DNA of 64,000 bases from the NCBI RefSeq assembly GCF_051433165.1, contig NZ_JBHMFS010000008.1:62001-126000 (forward strand), written 5' to 3'. This document shows, one piece after another, positions 25,284-34,552 of the stretch (position 1 is the stretch's first letter; each line of letters begins with the position of its first letter). Source of the DNA: Falsiroseomonas sp051433165. GTDB lineage: Bacteria; Pseudomonadota; Alphaproteobacteria; Acetobacterales; Acetobacteraceae. Both the position numbers and the translations under genes were made by a program. Under the pieces are notes generated by a model that ran no database searches, was not told the DNA's origin, and worked only from the letters and a program-made list of their open reading frames with translations.

Positions 25284-26222
25284 ATGCTCCCCTACCCGCA
25301 TCGCCATCTGCTCGCCATCGAGGGCCTCGAGCCCCCCTACATCGCCGATCTGCTCGATCTGGCGGAAAACTATGCGCTGCTGAATCGGCAGGGGAAAACC
25401 CAGCGGGACCTGCTGAAGGGCCGCACCCTCATCAACCTGTTCTTCGAGGACAGCACCCGCACCCGCACCAGCTTCGAACTAGCCGGCAAGCGGCTAGGCG
25501 CGGACATCGTCAACATGTCCGTCTCCACCAGCTCGGTGAACAAGGGCGAGACGCTGCTCGATACCGCCTCCACGCTCAACGCCATGCACACGGATCTGCT
25601 GGTGGTGCGCCATGGCCAGTCCGGCGCGCCGGCGCTGCTGGCGCAGAAGGTGGATGCGGCGGTGATCAATGCCGGGGACGGCACGCATGAACACCCGACC
25701 CAGGCGCTGCTGGATGCGCTGACCATCCGCCGCCGCAAGGGCAGCCTCGAAGGGCTGACGGTCGCCATCTGCGGCGACGTGCTGCATTCCCGCGTCGCGC
25801 GATCGAACATCCACCTGCTGCTGGCAATGAATTCCCGCGTCCGCATCGTCGGCCCGCCAACGCTGATCCCGTCGGAAGCCGCACGCCTCGGCGTCGAGGT
25901 GCATCACAGCATGAAGACCGGCCTCGCGGATGCTGATGTGGTGATGATGCTGCGGCTGCAGAAGGAACGCATGACCTCCGGCCTGGTCCCCTCCTCCCGC
26001 GAGTTCTTCCGCTTCTACGGGCTGGACGCGGAGAAGCTGGCCTATGCCAAGCCGGATGCCATCGTCATGCATCCCGGCCCGATGAACCGCGGCGTCGAGA
26101 TCGACAGCGCCATCGCGGATGACCCCATCCGCAGCGTCATCGGCGAACAGGTGGAAATGGGCGTCGCCTGCCGGATGGCGGTGCTGGACATCCTGGCCCG
26201 CAACCAGCGCCGGAATACCTGA
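25284..26222 (+). CDS. pyrB: Aspartate carbamoyltransferase catalytic subunit
   Basis: This 312-residue enzyme joins carbamoyl phosphate and aspartate in pyrimidine synthesis. Active-site segments are complete: FEDSTRTRTSFE (carbamoyl-phosphate loop, about residues 52-63), the 80s loop lysine in SSVNKGETLLDT, GDGTHEHPTQALLDA, and HPGPMNRGVEI. No pyrI regulatory subunit is nearby. In Alphaproteobacteria pyrB is usually followed by a co-directional non-catalytic pyrC that forms a complex with it. Here that partner lies 8.3 kb away on the other strand (34549-35817). The following S41 gene is convergent. Confidence 0.97.
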   Translation: MLPYPHRHLLAIEGLEPPYIADLLDLAENYALLNRQGKTQRDLLKGRTLINLFFEDSTRTRTSFELAGKRLGADIVNMSVSTSSVNKGETLLDTASTLNAMHTDLLVVRHGQSGAPALLAQKVDAAVINAGDGTHEHPTQALLDALTIRRRKGSLEGLTVAICGDVLHSRVARSNIHLLLAMNSRVRIVGPPTLIPSEAARLGVEVHHSMKTGLADADVVMMLRLQKERMTSGLVPSSREFFRFYGLDAEKLAYAKPDAIVMHPGPMNRGVEIDSAIADDPIRSVIGEQVEMGVACRMAVLDILARNQRRNT

Positions 26223-26243
26223 GCCCTACGGCCCCCCCACCCT

Positions 26244-27962
26244 TTATGGCCCCCTGACCGCCCGCGCATAGGCCGCCGGCGTCTCGATCAGCGCGCGCGC
26301 CGCCACCCGGTCATCGTCGCGCCCCTCCGCCGGCGGGCAGGCGTTCCGCAGTGCGGCGATCTCGCTGGCCAGCACCGGCACGCGTGCGGCGCGCTGGCGG
26401 GCCAGCATGCGGCCCATCGGCGCTTCCCCCTGCCGCAGCGCCGCCAGGCCCTGCGCCATCACCTCCGGCCCCAGGCTGGTGCACAGCGCCGGCAGCACGC
26501 CGAGGCCCTGGATCGGCCAGCCCGAAATCGCCAGGATGCGCGACCAGGTCACCAGCAGCTCCGCCCCGTTCGGCAGCGGCGCGACAAGCTGGATCAGCCC
26601 CTTGCCCATGGTGGCGCTGCCCACCACCGCGGCCCGCCCGCGTTCGGCCAGCGCCGCGGCGACGATCTCAGCCGAGGATGCGGTTCGGCCATCCACCAGC
26701 ACCACCACCGGCAGCCGCTCCGCCAGATCCTGCCCACCCGCCAGATAGCGGCGATTGGCGTCGGGGTGCCGCCCCTCGGTCCGCATCACCTCGCCATCCG
26801 TCAGGAAGGCATCGGCCACCGAAACGGCCTGGCTCAGCAGCCCGCCGCGATTGCCGCGCAGATCCAGCACCACGCCGCGCGGCACGCCCTCCGCGAAGGC
26901 GTCGCGCAGGACCTGCGTCAGGCGACGATCCGTGACGGCGGAGAAGCCGCTGAGGCGCACGAACAGGATGTCGTTGCTGCGCTCGGCCGTCACCGTCTCC
27001 GGCACCACCACCTCGCGGATCAGCGTGAAGCTGCGGCGGCGGCCGGCACGCAGCACGGTCAGCCTGACCTCGCTACCCTCCGGCCCTTCCAGCAGCCGCG
27101 CCGCCAGCCCCGGCTCCCGCGGGCCGAGCGGCCTCCCATCCACCGCCAGCAGCCGGTCCCCGGCGCGGATACCGGCGAGCGCCGCCGGCCCGTCCCGCGT
27201 CAGCGCGTCGATCACCAGGGCGCCGCCCTGCACCGCAACCCGCAGCCCAAGGCCGGATTGCCCGACGCGCCGTTCGCGCGCGGCGCGGGCATCCTCCGCT
27301 GTCATGTAGCGGCTGTAGGGATCGAGGTGGTTGAACAACTCCTCGAAGCCGGAAGCCAGCATCCGTTCCGCCCCCGCCTGCCGCAATTGCGGGGAGGCGC
27401 GCCAAGCGGCGTCGTAGAATCCTTCCAGCGTCATGGCGACGGCCGTGCCCCGTTCGGCGGCGGTTCCAGGCCGTGTCAGCAGCGCCAGCGGCACGCTGGC
27501 CAGCACGCGATCCTCGCCAAGCAGCAGGATCCCATCCTCCCGCAATTCGGCATTGAAGCGCGTATCCAGCACCGTCAGCCCACGCAGCGACCACAGCACC
27601 AGGTCGGCGGGGCTGGCTGCCTCCAGGTGGCGTTCCAGAATCAGGCTGTGGCTGCGGGCCAGAACGCTCTCGAAGGCCCCGCTGCGCCGGCCGGTCTGGT
27701 CCTGCGCCGCCGCCCCCAGCGCAGGCAGCAGCAGGATCAGCGCCTGCGCGACGCCTTGCCGGAGGATTTGGCGCGCGAGGCGGCGCCAACGTCCCGCTTG
27801 CCGCGGGAGGTGCCCCGCGGATCGCCCTGCATCAGGGAAAACACCATGCCACCGGTTCGCGGCACAGCCTCCGACAGCCTCACTTCGACCGCCTGGCCGA
27901 GGGAGAAGGTCAGCCCCGTATTGCGGCCGGACATCGTATGCCCGGCCTCGTCCAACTGCCAT
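26244..27962 (-). CDS. S41 family C-terminal processing peptidase (Ctp-like), start unresolved
   Basis: The protein has a hydrophobic export segment (ILRQGVAQALILLLPALGAAA), a PDZ domain (GLRVAVQGG to about GPEG) and an S41 core with GVVLDLRGNRGGLL, the Ser nucleophile in GRTASSAEI and the Lys base in ATMGKGLIQL. It should act in the periplasm. The only canonical start upstream of the export segment in this frame is ATG 27962, which would overlap rnr by 226 bases and add a non-homologous leader. The next in-frame start is GTG 27599, beyond the signal. ATC 27767 or CTG 27740, the latter overlapping the rnr stop as CTGA, would give a proper signal peptide. The outer limit given here is the ORF, not a proven start. 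Confidence 0.75.
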   Translation of the reverse strand: MAVGRGRAYDVRPQYGADLLPRPGGRSEAVGGCAANRWHGVFPDAGRSAGHLPRQAGRWRRLARQILRQGVAQALILLLPALGAAAQDQTGRRSGAFESVLARSHSLILERHLEAASPADLVLWSLRGLTVLDTRFNAELREDGILLLGEDRVLASVPLALLTRPGTAAERGTAVAMTLEGFYDAAWRASPQLRQAGAERMLASGFEELFNHLDPYSRYMTAEDARAARERRVGQSGLGLRVAVQGGALVIDALTRDGPAALAGIRAGDRLLAVDGRPLGPREPGLAARLLEGPEGSEVRLTVLRAGRRRSFTLIREVVVPETVTAERSNDILFVRLSGFSAVTDRRLTQVLRDAFAEGVPRGVVLDLRGNRGGLLSQAVSVADAFLTDGEVMRTEGRHPDANRRYLAGGQDLAERLPVVVLVDGRTASSAEIVAAALAERGRAAVVGSATMGKGLIQLVAPLPNGAELLVTWSRILAISGWPIQGLGVLPALCTSLGPEVMAQGLAALRQGEAPMGRMLARQRAARVPVLASEIAALRNACPPAEGRDDDRVAARALIETPAAYARAVRGP

Positions 27963-30028
27963 CTGTCGTCCGGCAAGGTCGCGAGCGGAACAATCCCGCT
28001 GGCGCCGTTCTCCTGCACGGTGACGAACAGGCCGAAGCGTGTCACCCCGGAAATCCGCGCTTCGAAAACTTCTCCGACACGTGTTGCCATGAAAGCAGCA
28101 AGATAGCGGTCGATAGCGTCACGTTCCGCCATCGCGGCGCGTCTTTCGGTCTGCGTGATGTGTTCCGCGGTGTCCGCAAAGCGTGCGACCTCGGTAACGG
28201 CCAGGCCATTCTTGCCGAGGTTGAGGCCGGCGATCAGCGCGCGGTGCACCAGCAGATCGGCGTAGCGGCGAATCGGGCTGGTGAAATGCGCGTAGCGCGC
28301 CAGCGCCAGGCCGAAATGGCCGATATTGTCGGGCGAGTATTCGGCCTGGGACTGTCCGCGCAGCACCGCCTCATTCACCAGCCGGTCCTCCGGCTTGTCC
28401 TTCACGGCGGCCAGGATTCCACCGAAATCGCGCGGATGGATGCGGTCCCGCGCCGGCAGCTTCAAGCCGAGCGATTCCAGGAATTGCCGCAGCCCCTCCA
28501 GCTTGGCGTCGGAGGGCCGGTCGTGGATGCGGTACATGCAGGGCTGGCTCAGCCGTTCCAGCTCCTCCGCCGCGCAGACATTGGCGGCGACCATGAATTC
28601 CTCGATCAGCCGGTGCGAATCGAGACGGGCGCGCGGCACCACCGCCTGCACCTTGCCATGGGCATCCAGCAGCACGCGGCGTTCCGGCACGTCGAGCTCC
28701 AGCGTGCCGCGCCGGGCGCGATCCGCCAGCAGGGATTCGAAGGCGCCGTAGAGGTGGCCGAGCAGATCGGCCGGCACGCCCTCCGGCACCGTGCCGTCAT
28801 CCTTCGCCGCCTGAACCTGTTCATAGGTGAGGCGGGCGGTGGAGCGCATGATGCCGCGGCCGAAGCGATGCGCGGTCTTCCGGCCGGCGCGGTCGAAGCG
28901 CATCTCGACGAACAGGCAGCCGCGCGGCTCGTTGGGGCGCAGGCTGCACCAGCCATTGGACAGCGCCTCCGGCAGCATCGGCACGACGCGGTCGGGGAAA
29001 TACACGGAATTGCCGCGCGCCCAGGCCTCCCGGTCCAGGTGGCTATCCGACGTCACGTAATGCGCGACATCGGCGATCGCCACCAGGCAGCGCCAACCCT
29101 CCGCATCGGGTTCCGCCCAGACGGCATCGTCGAAGTCGCGCGCATCGTCACCATCGATGGTGACCAGCGGGATGTCGCGCAGATCCTCCCGCCCGCGCTT
29201 GGTGACGCCCTTCGCCGCCTCCGCCTCCTGCACCGCCTCGGCGGGGAAGACATCGGGGATGCCGTGGGCGTGGATGCAGATCAGGGAGACGGAGCGCGCC
29301 TCCCCCATCCGTCCCAGCACCTCGATGATCCGCGCCGGGCGGGGGCCGAGGCTGTGGTGGCTCGGCATCGGCTCGGCCAGCACGATGTCGCCGGGCCTGG
29401 CGCCATTCAGCTCCACCACATGCCAATCGGCGCGCTGGCGGCGATCGGTCGGGATGATGCGGCCTTCCTCGAACACGCCGAGGATGCGGGCCGGCGTCTC
29501 GCGGGCAATGCGCTTGAAGGTGCGGCCTTCATACTTGTTGCCGCCGATGAATTTCAGCCGCGCCAGCACCCGCTCCCCGGGTGCCAACGCCGCCTGGCCC
29601 TTGGCCTCGCGCCGCATGAAGATGACCGGCGGCGGGCCGCGGTCGCGGTGCCAGTTGACGGGGCGCGCGATCGGGTCGCCATCCGGGTCGGTGCCGACCA
29701 CCTCCACCGGCAGCATCTCCGGCAGGCGTTCCGGCGCGGCGAGGCCTTTGCGGCCAACGGGCGTGGCCTGGCCGTTCTCCTTCAAGCCGCGCAGCAATTC
29801 GCGCAGCGCCGGGCGCTGGTCGGTGGACAGCCCGAAATGCCGCGCGATCTCCGTCTTGCCGACGCGGCCGGGGGCGCTGCGCAGGAAATCCCGGATCTGC
29901 ACCAGCGTAGGCAGGGCGGTGGGCGCGGCCTCCGGGATGCCGGTGCGGTGGCGTGGCGCCTTGGTGCCGCCGCCGCCCTTCACCTTGCGGGCGGCGTGGC
30001 CCTTCACCGGGGGACCGCGCCGGACCAT
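27737..30028 (-). CDS. rnr: Ribonuclease R
   Basis: This 763-residue processive 3'-5' exoribonuclease degrades structured RNA. From the N-terminus it shows a basic tail, a winged-helix region (TLVQIRDFLRSAPGRVGKTEIARHFGL), cold-shock domains with the GGNKYEGR segment, and the RNB catalytic domain starting near DIPLVTIDGDDARDFDDAVWAEP (metal-binding aspartates). RYADLLVHRALI follows, then an S1 domain (GEVFEARISGVTRFGLFVTV). The extreme C-terminus is basic (KRDVGAASRAKSSGKASRRR), as in other RNase R proteins. It begins one base past the topA stop. Confidence 0.97.
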   Translation of the reverse strand: MVRRGPPVKGHAARKVKGGGGTKAPRHRTGIPEAAPTALPTLVQIRDFLRSAPGRVGKTEIARHFGLSTDQRPALRELLRGLKENGQATPVGRKGLAAPERLPEMLPVEVVGTDPDGDPIARPVNWHRDRGPPPVIFMRREAKGQAALAPGERVLARLKFIGGNKYEGRTFKRIARETPARILGVFEEGRIIPTDRRQRADWHVVELNGARPGDIVLAEPMPSHHSLGPRPARIIEVLGRMGEARSVSLICIHAHGIPDVFPAEAVQEAEAAKGVTKRGREDLRDIPLVTIDGDDARDFDDAVWAEPDAEGWRCLVAIADVAHYVTSDSHLDREAWARGNSVYFPDRVVPMLPEALSNGWCSLRPNEPRGCLFVEMRFDRAGRKTAHRFGRGIMRSTARLTYEQVQAAKDDGTVPEGVPADLLGHLYGAFESLLADRARRGTLELDVPERRVLLDAHGKVQAVVPRARLDSHRLIEEFMVAANVCAAEELERLSQPCMYRIHDRPSDAKLEGLRQFLESLGLKLPARDRIHPRDFGGILAAVKDKPEDRLVNEAVLRGQSQAEYSPDNIGHFGLALARYAHFTSPIRRYADLLVHRALIAGLNLGKNGLAVTEVARFADTAEHITQTERRAAMAERDAIDRYLAAFMATRVGEVFEARISGVTRFGLFVTVQENGASGIVPLATLPDDRWQLDEAGHTMSGRNTGLTFSLGQAVEVRLSEAVPRTGGMVFSLMQGDPRGTSRGKRDVGAASRAKSSGKASRRR

Positions 30029-30029
30029 C

Positions 30030-32801
30030 TCAGCCCGCCTTCCGCGCGGTCGGCTTCTTCGCCGCCGGCTTCGCGGAGGTCGCGGCCTTCGGCTTGGCCG
30101 CTGCCTTCTTGGCCGGCGCCTTCTTCACGGCAGGCTTCGCTGCGGCGGCTTTCTTCGGCGCCGCCTTCTTCGGGGCTTCGGCTTCCCCGTCCGCCTTGGC
30201 CGCGGCCTTCTTCGCCGGCGCCTTCTTGGCGCCCTTCTTGCCCTTGTTGAGCGGCGGCAGCTCCTTGCCCTTCTCGGCCAGCAGCTTCACCGCCTCATCC
30301 AGCGTCACCGTGTCGAAATCCATGGTCTTCGGCATGGAGGCGACGCGGCTGCCATGCATCACGAAGGGCCCGAAGCGCCCGCGCCGCACTTCGACCGGGC
30401 CGCTGGAGGGGTGATCCCCCAGCGCCCTTCCGCGCGGCTTCACATCGGCCAGCAGCGCCACCGCGCGGTTCAGGCCAACCACCAGCACGTCGTCATCCGG
30501 GTCCAGCGACTTGAACAACTGGCCCATCTTCAAATACGGCCCGAAGCGACCGATGGCCGCGGTGATTTCCTCGGTGGTCTCCGGATGCACGCCGACGATG
30601 CGCGGCAGCGACAGCAGCGCGAGGGCGCGTTCCAGGTTCAGGCCGTCCGGGTCCATGCCCTTCGCGAGGCTGGCCCGGCGCGGCTTCACCTTCTTGCCCT
30701 TCTCGTCGAGCGTTTCCTCACCGAGCTGGACATACAGCCCGTAAGGCCCGCGACGCAGGCTGATGTTCTTGCCGGTTGCCGGATCGACGCCCAGCTCGCG
30801 CTGGCCCTCATTGAAGCCGGCCGCACCCTCGGCTTCCGACCCCGGCGCCACCAGCGGCCGTGTGTAACGGCATTCAGGATAGTTCGAGCAGCCGATGAAG
30901 GCACCGGTCCGCCCGAGCCGCAGGCCGAGCCGGCCGCCGGAGCAGGCCGGGCAGCCGCGCGGGTCCACGCCATCTGCGCGTGTCGGAAAAAAGTGCGGGC
31001 CAAGATCCTCGTCCAGCGCATCGATCACATCGCTGATGGTCAGCTCGCTGGTCGCGGAGATCGCCTTGGAAAATTCCTCCCAGAAGGCCCGCATCACCGC
31101 GCGCCAATCGGCCCGGCCGCCGGAGATATCGTCGAGCTTTTCTTCAAGCCCCGCGGTGAAGCCGGTATCCACATAGCGTTCGAAGAAGGCCATCAGGAAG
31201 GCCGTCACCAGCCGCCCGCGGTCCTCCGGCACGAAGCGCCGCTTATCCAGCTTCACATAATCCCGGTCCTGCAGGACCTGCAGGATCGAGGCGTAGGTGG
31301 AGGGCCGGCCGATGCCCAACTCCTCCAGCCGCTTCACCAGCGTGGCTTCGGAGAAGCGCGGCGGCGGCTGGGTGAAATGCTGGCTGGCGGTGACGGGGCC
31401 GGACTTCGCGGCATCCCCCTCCCGCATCGGCGGCAGCGTCTTGCTGTCGTCATCCGGCTCCGGCCCGGCGGTGGCGATGCCGGCACGGGCATCCGCCGCG
31501 CGGTCGTCCTCATCTTCGCGGTACAGCCGCAGAAAGCCGTCGAAGGCGATGACGGAGCCGGTGGCGCGCAGCTTCGTGCGGCCGGAGGGTTCCACCAGCT
31601 CCACCGCAGTCTGGTCCAGCTCCGCGGATTGCATCTGGCTGGCGACGGCGCGCTTCCAGATCAGCTCATACAGCTTGCGCTGCCGCTCATCGAGGAAGCG
31701 GGCCACCTGGTCCGGGGTGCGGGAGACGTCGGTGGGCCGGATCGCCTCATGCGCTTCCTGCGCGTTCTTCGCCTTGGAGGAATATTCGCGCGGCGCCCCC
31801 GGCACGTAGTCCGCGCCAAAAACCTCCTTCACATGGTCGCGGATGGCGAACATCGCCTCCCGGGCCATCTGCACGCCATCCGTCCGCATATAGGTAATCA
31901 GGCCGACGCTCTCGCCACCGATATCGGTGCCTTCATAAAGCTGCTGCGCCACCCGCATCGCCGCCTGCGCGCCCATGCCGAGTTTTCTCGAAGCTTCCAT
32001 CTGGAGGGTCGAGGTGGTGAAGGGCGGCGGCGGGTTCCGCTTGGTCCGGCGCTTCTCGACGCTGGCGACACTGAATTTGCCGGCTTCGACCGCGGCCTTC
32101 GCGGCCATCGCCATGGCCTCGTTCGGCAGGTCGAACTGGTCGAGCTTGCGGCCCTCATGATGCGTCAGCCGGGCGCCGAAGGGCGCGCCGGATGGGGTCG
32201 CGAAGCGCGCCTCAACCGTCCAGTACTCGCGCGCCCGGAACGCCTCGATCTCGGCCTCGCGCTCACAGATCAGGCGCAGCGCGACCGACTGCACCCGGCC
32301 GGCGGAGCGGCTGCCGGGCAGCTTGCGCCACAGCACCGGGGACAGGTTGAAGCCCACCAGATAGTCCAGCGCGCGGCGTGCCAGGTAGGCGTCGATCAGC
32401 GGCACATCCAGGTCGCGCGGATGCGCCACCGCGTATTGCACGGCGCGCTTGGTGATCTCGTTGAAGGTGATGCGGTGCACCTCGACGCCCTTCAGGACGC
32501 CGCGGCGGGCCAGCATGTCCTTCACATGCCAGGAAATCGCCTCCCCTTCCCGATCCGGGTCGGTGGCGAGGAACAGGCGGCGGGCGCCCTTCAGCGACTT
32601 GGCGATGGCGGTGATCTGCCGGTCGCCCCGCTCATCCGCCTCCCAATCCATGGCGAAATCCTCGTCCGGCCGGACGCTGCCATCCTTGGCCGGCAGGTCG
32701 CGGACATGGCCGAAGGAAGCGAGGACGGTGAAGTCGTCGCCGAGGTATTTGTTGATGGTCTTGGCCTTTGCGGGGCTTTCGACCACGACGACGTCAGTCA
32801 T
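30030..32801 (-). CDS. topA: DNA topoisomerase I
   Basis: This 923-residue type IA topoisomerase relaxes negative supercoils. It has the TOPRIM start VVVESPAKAKTINKYLG, the acidic DPDREGEAISWH (about residues 78-89), SRSAGRVQSVALRL, and the active tyrosine in GLITYMRTDG (about residue 304). A four-cysteine zinc segment (CPAC and CSNYPEC, about residues 615-645) and C-terminal GRFGPYL-type repeats follow. The last 70 residues are a Lys/Ala/Pro histone-H1-like tail (many PAKKAAAK-type repeats), common in high-GC alphaproteobacterial TopA and thought to aid DNA binding. It lies between dprA and rnr. Confidence 0.97.
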   Translation of the reverse strand: MTDVVVVESPAKAKTINKYLGDDFTVLASFGHVRDLPAKDGSVRPDEDFAMDWEADERGDRQITAIAKSLKGARRLFLATDPDREGEAISWHVKDMLARRGVLKGVEVHRITFNEITKRAVQYAVAHPRDLDVPLIDAYLARRALDYLVGFNLSPVLWRKLPGSRSAGRVQSVALRLICEREAEIEAFRAREYWTVEARFATPSGAPFGARLTHHEGRKLDQFDLPNEAMAMAAKAAVEAGKFSVASVEKRRTKRNPPPPFTTSTLQMEASRKLGMGAQAAMRVAQQLYEGTDIGGESVGLITYMRTDGVQMAREAMFAIRDHVKEVFGADYVPGAPREYSSKAKNAQEAHEAIRPTDVSRTPDQVARFLDERQRKLYELIWKRAVASQMQSAELDQTAVELVEPSGRTKLRATGSVIAFDGFLRLYREDEDDRAADARAGIATAGPEPDDDSKTLPPMREGDAAKSGPVTASQHFTQPPPRFSEATLVKRLEELGIGRPSTYASILQVLQDRDYVKLDKRRFVPEDRGRLVTAFLMAFFERYVDTGFTAGLEEKLDDISGGRADWRAVMRAFWEEFSKAISATSELTISDVIDALDEDLGPHFFPTRADGVDPRGCPACSGGRLGLRLGRTGAFIGCSNYPECRYTRPLVAPGSEAEGAAGFNEGQRELGVDPATGKNISLRRGPYGLYVQLGEETLDEKGKKVKPRRASLAKGMDPDGLNLERALALLSLPRIVGVHPETTEEITAAIGRFGPYLKMGQLFKSLDPDDDVLVVGLNRAVALLADVKPRGRALGDHPSSGPVEVRRGRFGPFVMHGSRVASMPKTMDFDTVTLDEAVKLLAEKGKELPPLNKGKKGAKKAPAKKAAAKADGEAEAPKKAAPKKAAAAKPAVKKAPAKKAAAKPKAATSAKPAAKKPTARKAG

Positions 32802-32850
32802 TTCCGTCTATTCGCCTTCGCGCGCTTCGCCCGCCCAATCGCCCTAACGG

Positions 32851-33960
32851 TCAGGTCACTGACCGCACGACCCGGTTGCCAGGCAGGCATTCCACCAGCC
32901 CGGACAACTCCAGGTCGAGCAGGATCGCCTGGACGGATGGCGCAGATAGCTGGCAGCGGCGGACCAGATCGTCAACGGCGACGGGCACCGTGCCAATAAA
33001 TTCAAGAATTTGCGCCTGCGATTCGGGCGGTTCTGGGGCGGAAACCGGGGGCGGAGACGGGTTGACCGGGCTGGGCGCGAGCGAAAACAGCGGCAGTTCC
33101 AACGGCTGGGACGGCAGATTTGCCAGCACATCCTCCGCCGTCTCGGTCAGATGGGCGCCCTGGCGCAGCAGGTCGTTGCCACCCCGGGCGCGCGGGTCCA
33201 GCGGGTTGCCGGGCACCGCGAACAGCTCCCGCCCCGCCTCCAGCGCCAGCCGGGCGGTGATCAGGCTGCCGGAACGCGGTGCGGCCTCCACCACCACCAG
33301 GCCGAGCACCAGCCCGGCGACGATGCGGTTGCGGCGCGGGAAGTGGCGCGCCATGGGGGCGGTGCCGAGCGGCGCCTCGCTGACCACCACCCCGCCTTCC
33401 GCCGCGATGCGCGCCTGCAGCGTGGCGTTCTCAGGTGGGTAGGGCTGGTCCAGCCCGCCGGCGACCACCGCCACGGTCCGCCCATGCGCCCCAAGCGCGC
33501 CCAGATGCGCCGCCGCATCGATGCCGCGCGCGAGGCCGGAGGTGACGGCGATGCCGCCCATGCACAGCCCGGCCGCCAGTTCCTCCGCAATCCGGCGCCC
33601 GGCGGCGGAGGCCGACCGCGCGCCGACCACGCCGACCTGGCGGCGCTTCAGCACGGAGGCATCGCCGAGCACCGCCAGCACGGGTGGCGGGTCCTCCAGC
33701 AGTGCCAGCAGCGGCGGGTAGGCGGGATCGTCTAGGAACAGGAAGGACCCGCCCAGCCGCGCCACCGCGATCATCTCGCGCTCGATCTCAGCCACCGGCG
33801 GGGCGGTGAAGGCGCGGCCGCTGCGGGCGGCATGGGCCGGCAGGGCGGCCAGCGCGTCGGCGGCGCCGCCATGGCGGGCAATCAGGCGGCGAAAGGTGGC
33901 GGGGCCGATGCCATCGGTGCGCGACAGGCGCAGCCGCGCCAGGGCCTCGGCCGGCGTCAC
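32851..33960 (-). CDS. dprA: DNA processing protein DprA
   Basis: This 369-residue protein loads RecA onto incoming single-stranded DNA during transformation. The Rossmann-like core is complete: GVVGARSASAAG, VTSGLARGIDAAAH, GGLDQPYPPEN, FPRRNRIVAGL and EAAPRSGSLITARLA. A Pro-rich linker (about residues 290-315) leads to a C-terminal winged-helix domain. The N-terminus has a helix-hairpin-helix-like DGIGPATFRRLI. It sits between plsY and topA, the standard alphaproteobacterial order. No other competence genes are in the window. Confidence 0.96.
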   Translation of the reverse strand: MTPAEALARLRLSRTDGIGPATFRRLIARHGGAADALAALPAHAARSGRAFTAPPVAEIEREMIAVARLGGSFLFLDDPAYPPLLALLEDPPPVLAVLGDASVLKRRQVGVVGARSASAAGRRIAEELAAGLCMGGIAVTSGLARGIDAAAHLGALGAHGRTVAVVAGGLDQPYPPENATLQARIAAEGGVVVSEAPLGTAPMARHFPRRNRIVAGLVLGLVVVEAAPRSGSLITARLALEAGRELFAVPGNPLDPRARGGNDLLRQGAHLTETAEDVLANLPSQPLELPLFSLAPSPVNPSPPPVSAPEPPESQAQILEFIGTVPVAVDDLVRRCQLSAPSVQAILLDLELSGLVECLPGNRVVRSVT

Positions 33961-33961
33961 G

Positions 33962-34552
33962 TCAGGCCTTCTTGCCGATGCGCGGCTCGGTGCCGGCCAG
34001 CAGGCGGCGGATATTGGCGTGGTGGCGGATGGCGATCAGCAGGGCCACGCCCGCACAAAAGCCGGCCAGCCGCCAATCGCCGGACAGCGCGGCGACAATC
34101 GGCGCCAGGGCGCAGACCGTCAGCGCGCTCAGCGAGGAAATCCGCGTCAGCGCCGCCATGGCCAGCCAGACGGCCAGCAGCAGCAGCCCGAGCGCCGGTT
34201 GCGCCGCCAGGATCACCCCCGCCCCGGTCGCCACGCCCTTGCCGCCTTTGAAGCCGAGCCAGATGGGAAAGGTGTGTCCCAGCAGCGCGCAGAATCCGGC
34301 CAGCAGCGCCGCATCCTCGCCCCAGATCCAGCGGGCCAGCAGCAGCGCCACCGCACCCTTGGCCGCATCCAGCAGCAGCGTGGCGACGGCCAGTTTCTTG
34401 TTGCCGGTCCGCAGCACGTTGGTGGCGCCGATGCTGCCCGAGCCGATGGCACGTACATCGCCCAGTCCCGCCGCCTGGGTCAGCAGCAACCCATAGGGCA
34501 CGGAGCCCAGCAGATAGCCGAGCAACCCGGCGAGGATCAGCCCGGTATTCAC
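33962..34552 (-). CDS. plsY: Glycerol-3-phosphate acyltransferase PlsY
   Basis: This 196-residue inner-membrane enzyme acylates glycerol-3-phosphate from acyl phosphate, the first step of phospholipid synthesis. The three family motifs are present: GSGSIGATNVLRTG (about residues 37-50), GHTFPIWLGFKGGKGVAT (about 92-109) and RHHANIRRLLAGTEPRIG near the C-terminus. Five or so membrane segments lie between them. The start overlaps the pyrC' stop by four bases and its stop is one base from dprA, so the genes are tightly coupled. Confidence 0.96.
   Translation of the reverse strand: MNTGLILAGLLGYLLGSVPYGLLLTQAAGLGDVRAIGSGSIGATNVLRTGNKKLAVATLLLDAAKGAVALLLARWIWGEDAALLAGFCALLGHTFPIWLGFKGGKGVATGAGVILAAQPALGLLLLAVWLAMAALTRISSLSALTVCALAPIVAALSGDWRLAGFCAGVALLIAIRHHANIRRLLAGTEPRIGKKA

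Noticed and set aside
29157..32999. A very long open frame (about 1280 codons) on the plus strand
   Set aside because: It lies opposite rnr and topA, which have complete catalytic motifs. High GC content keeps antisense frames open, and its translation is Arg/His/Pro-rich with no domain.
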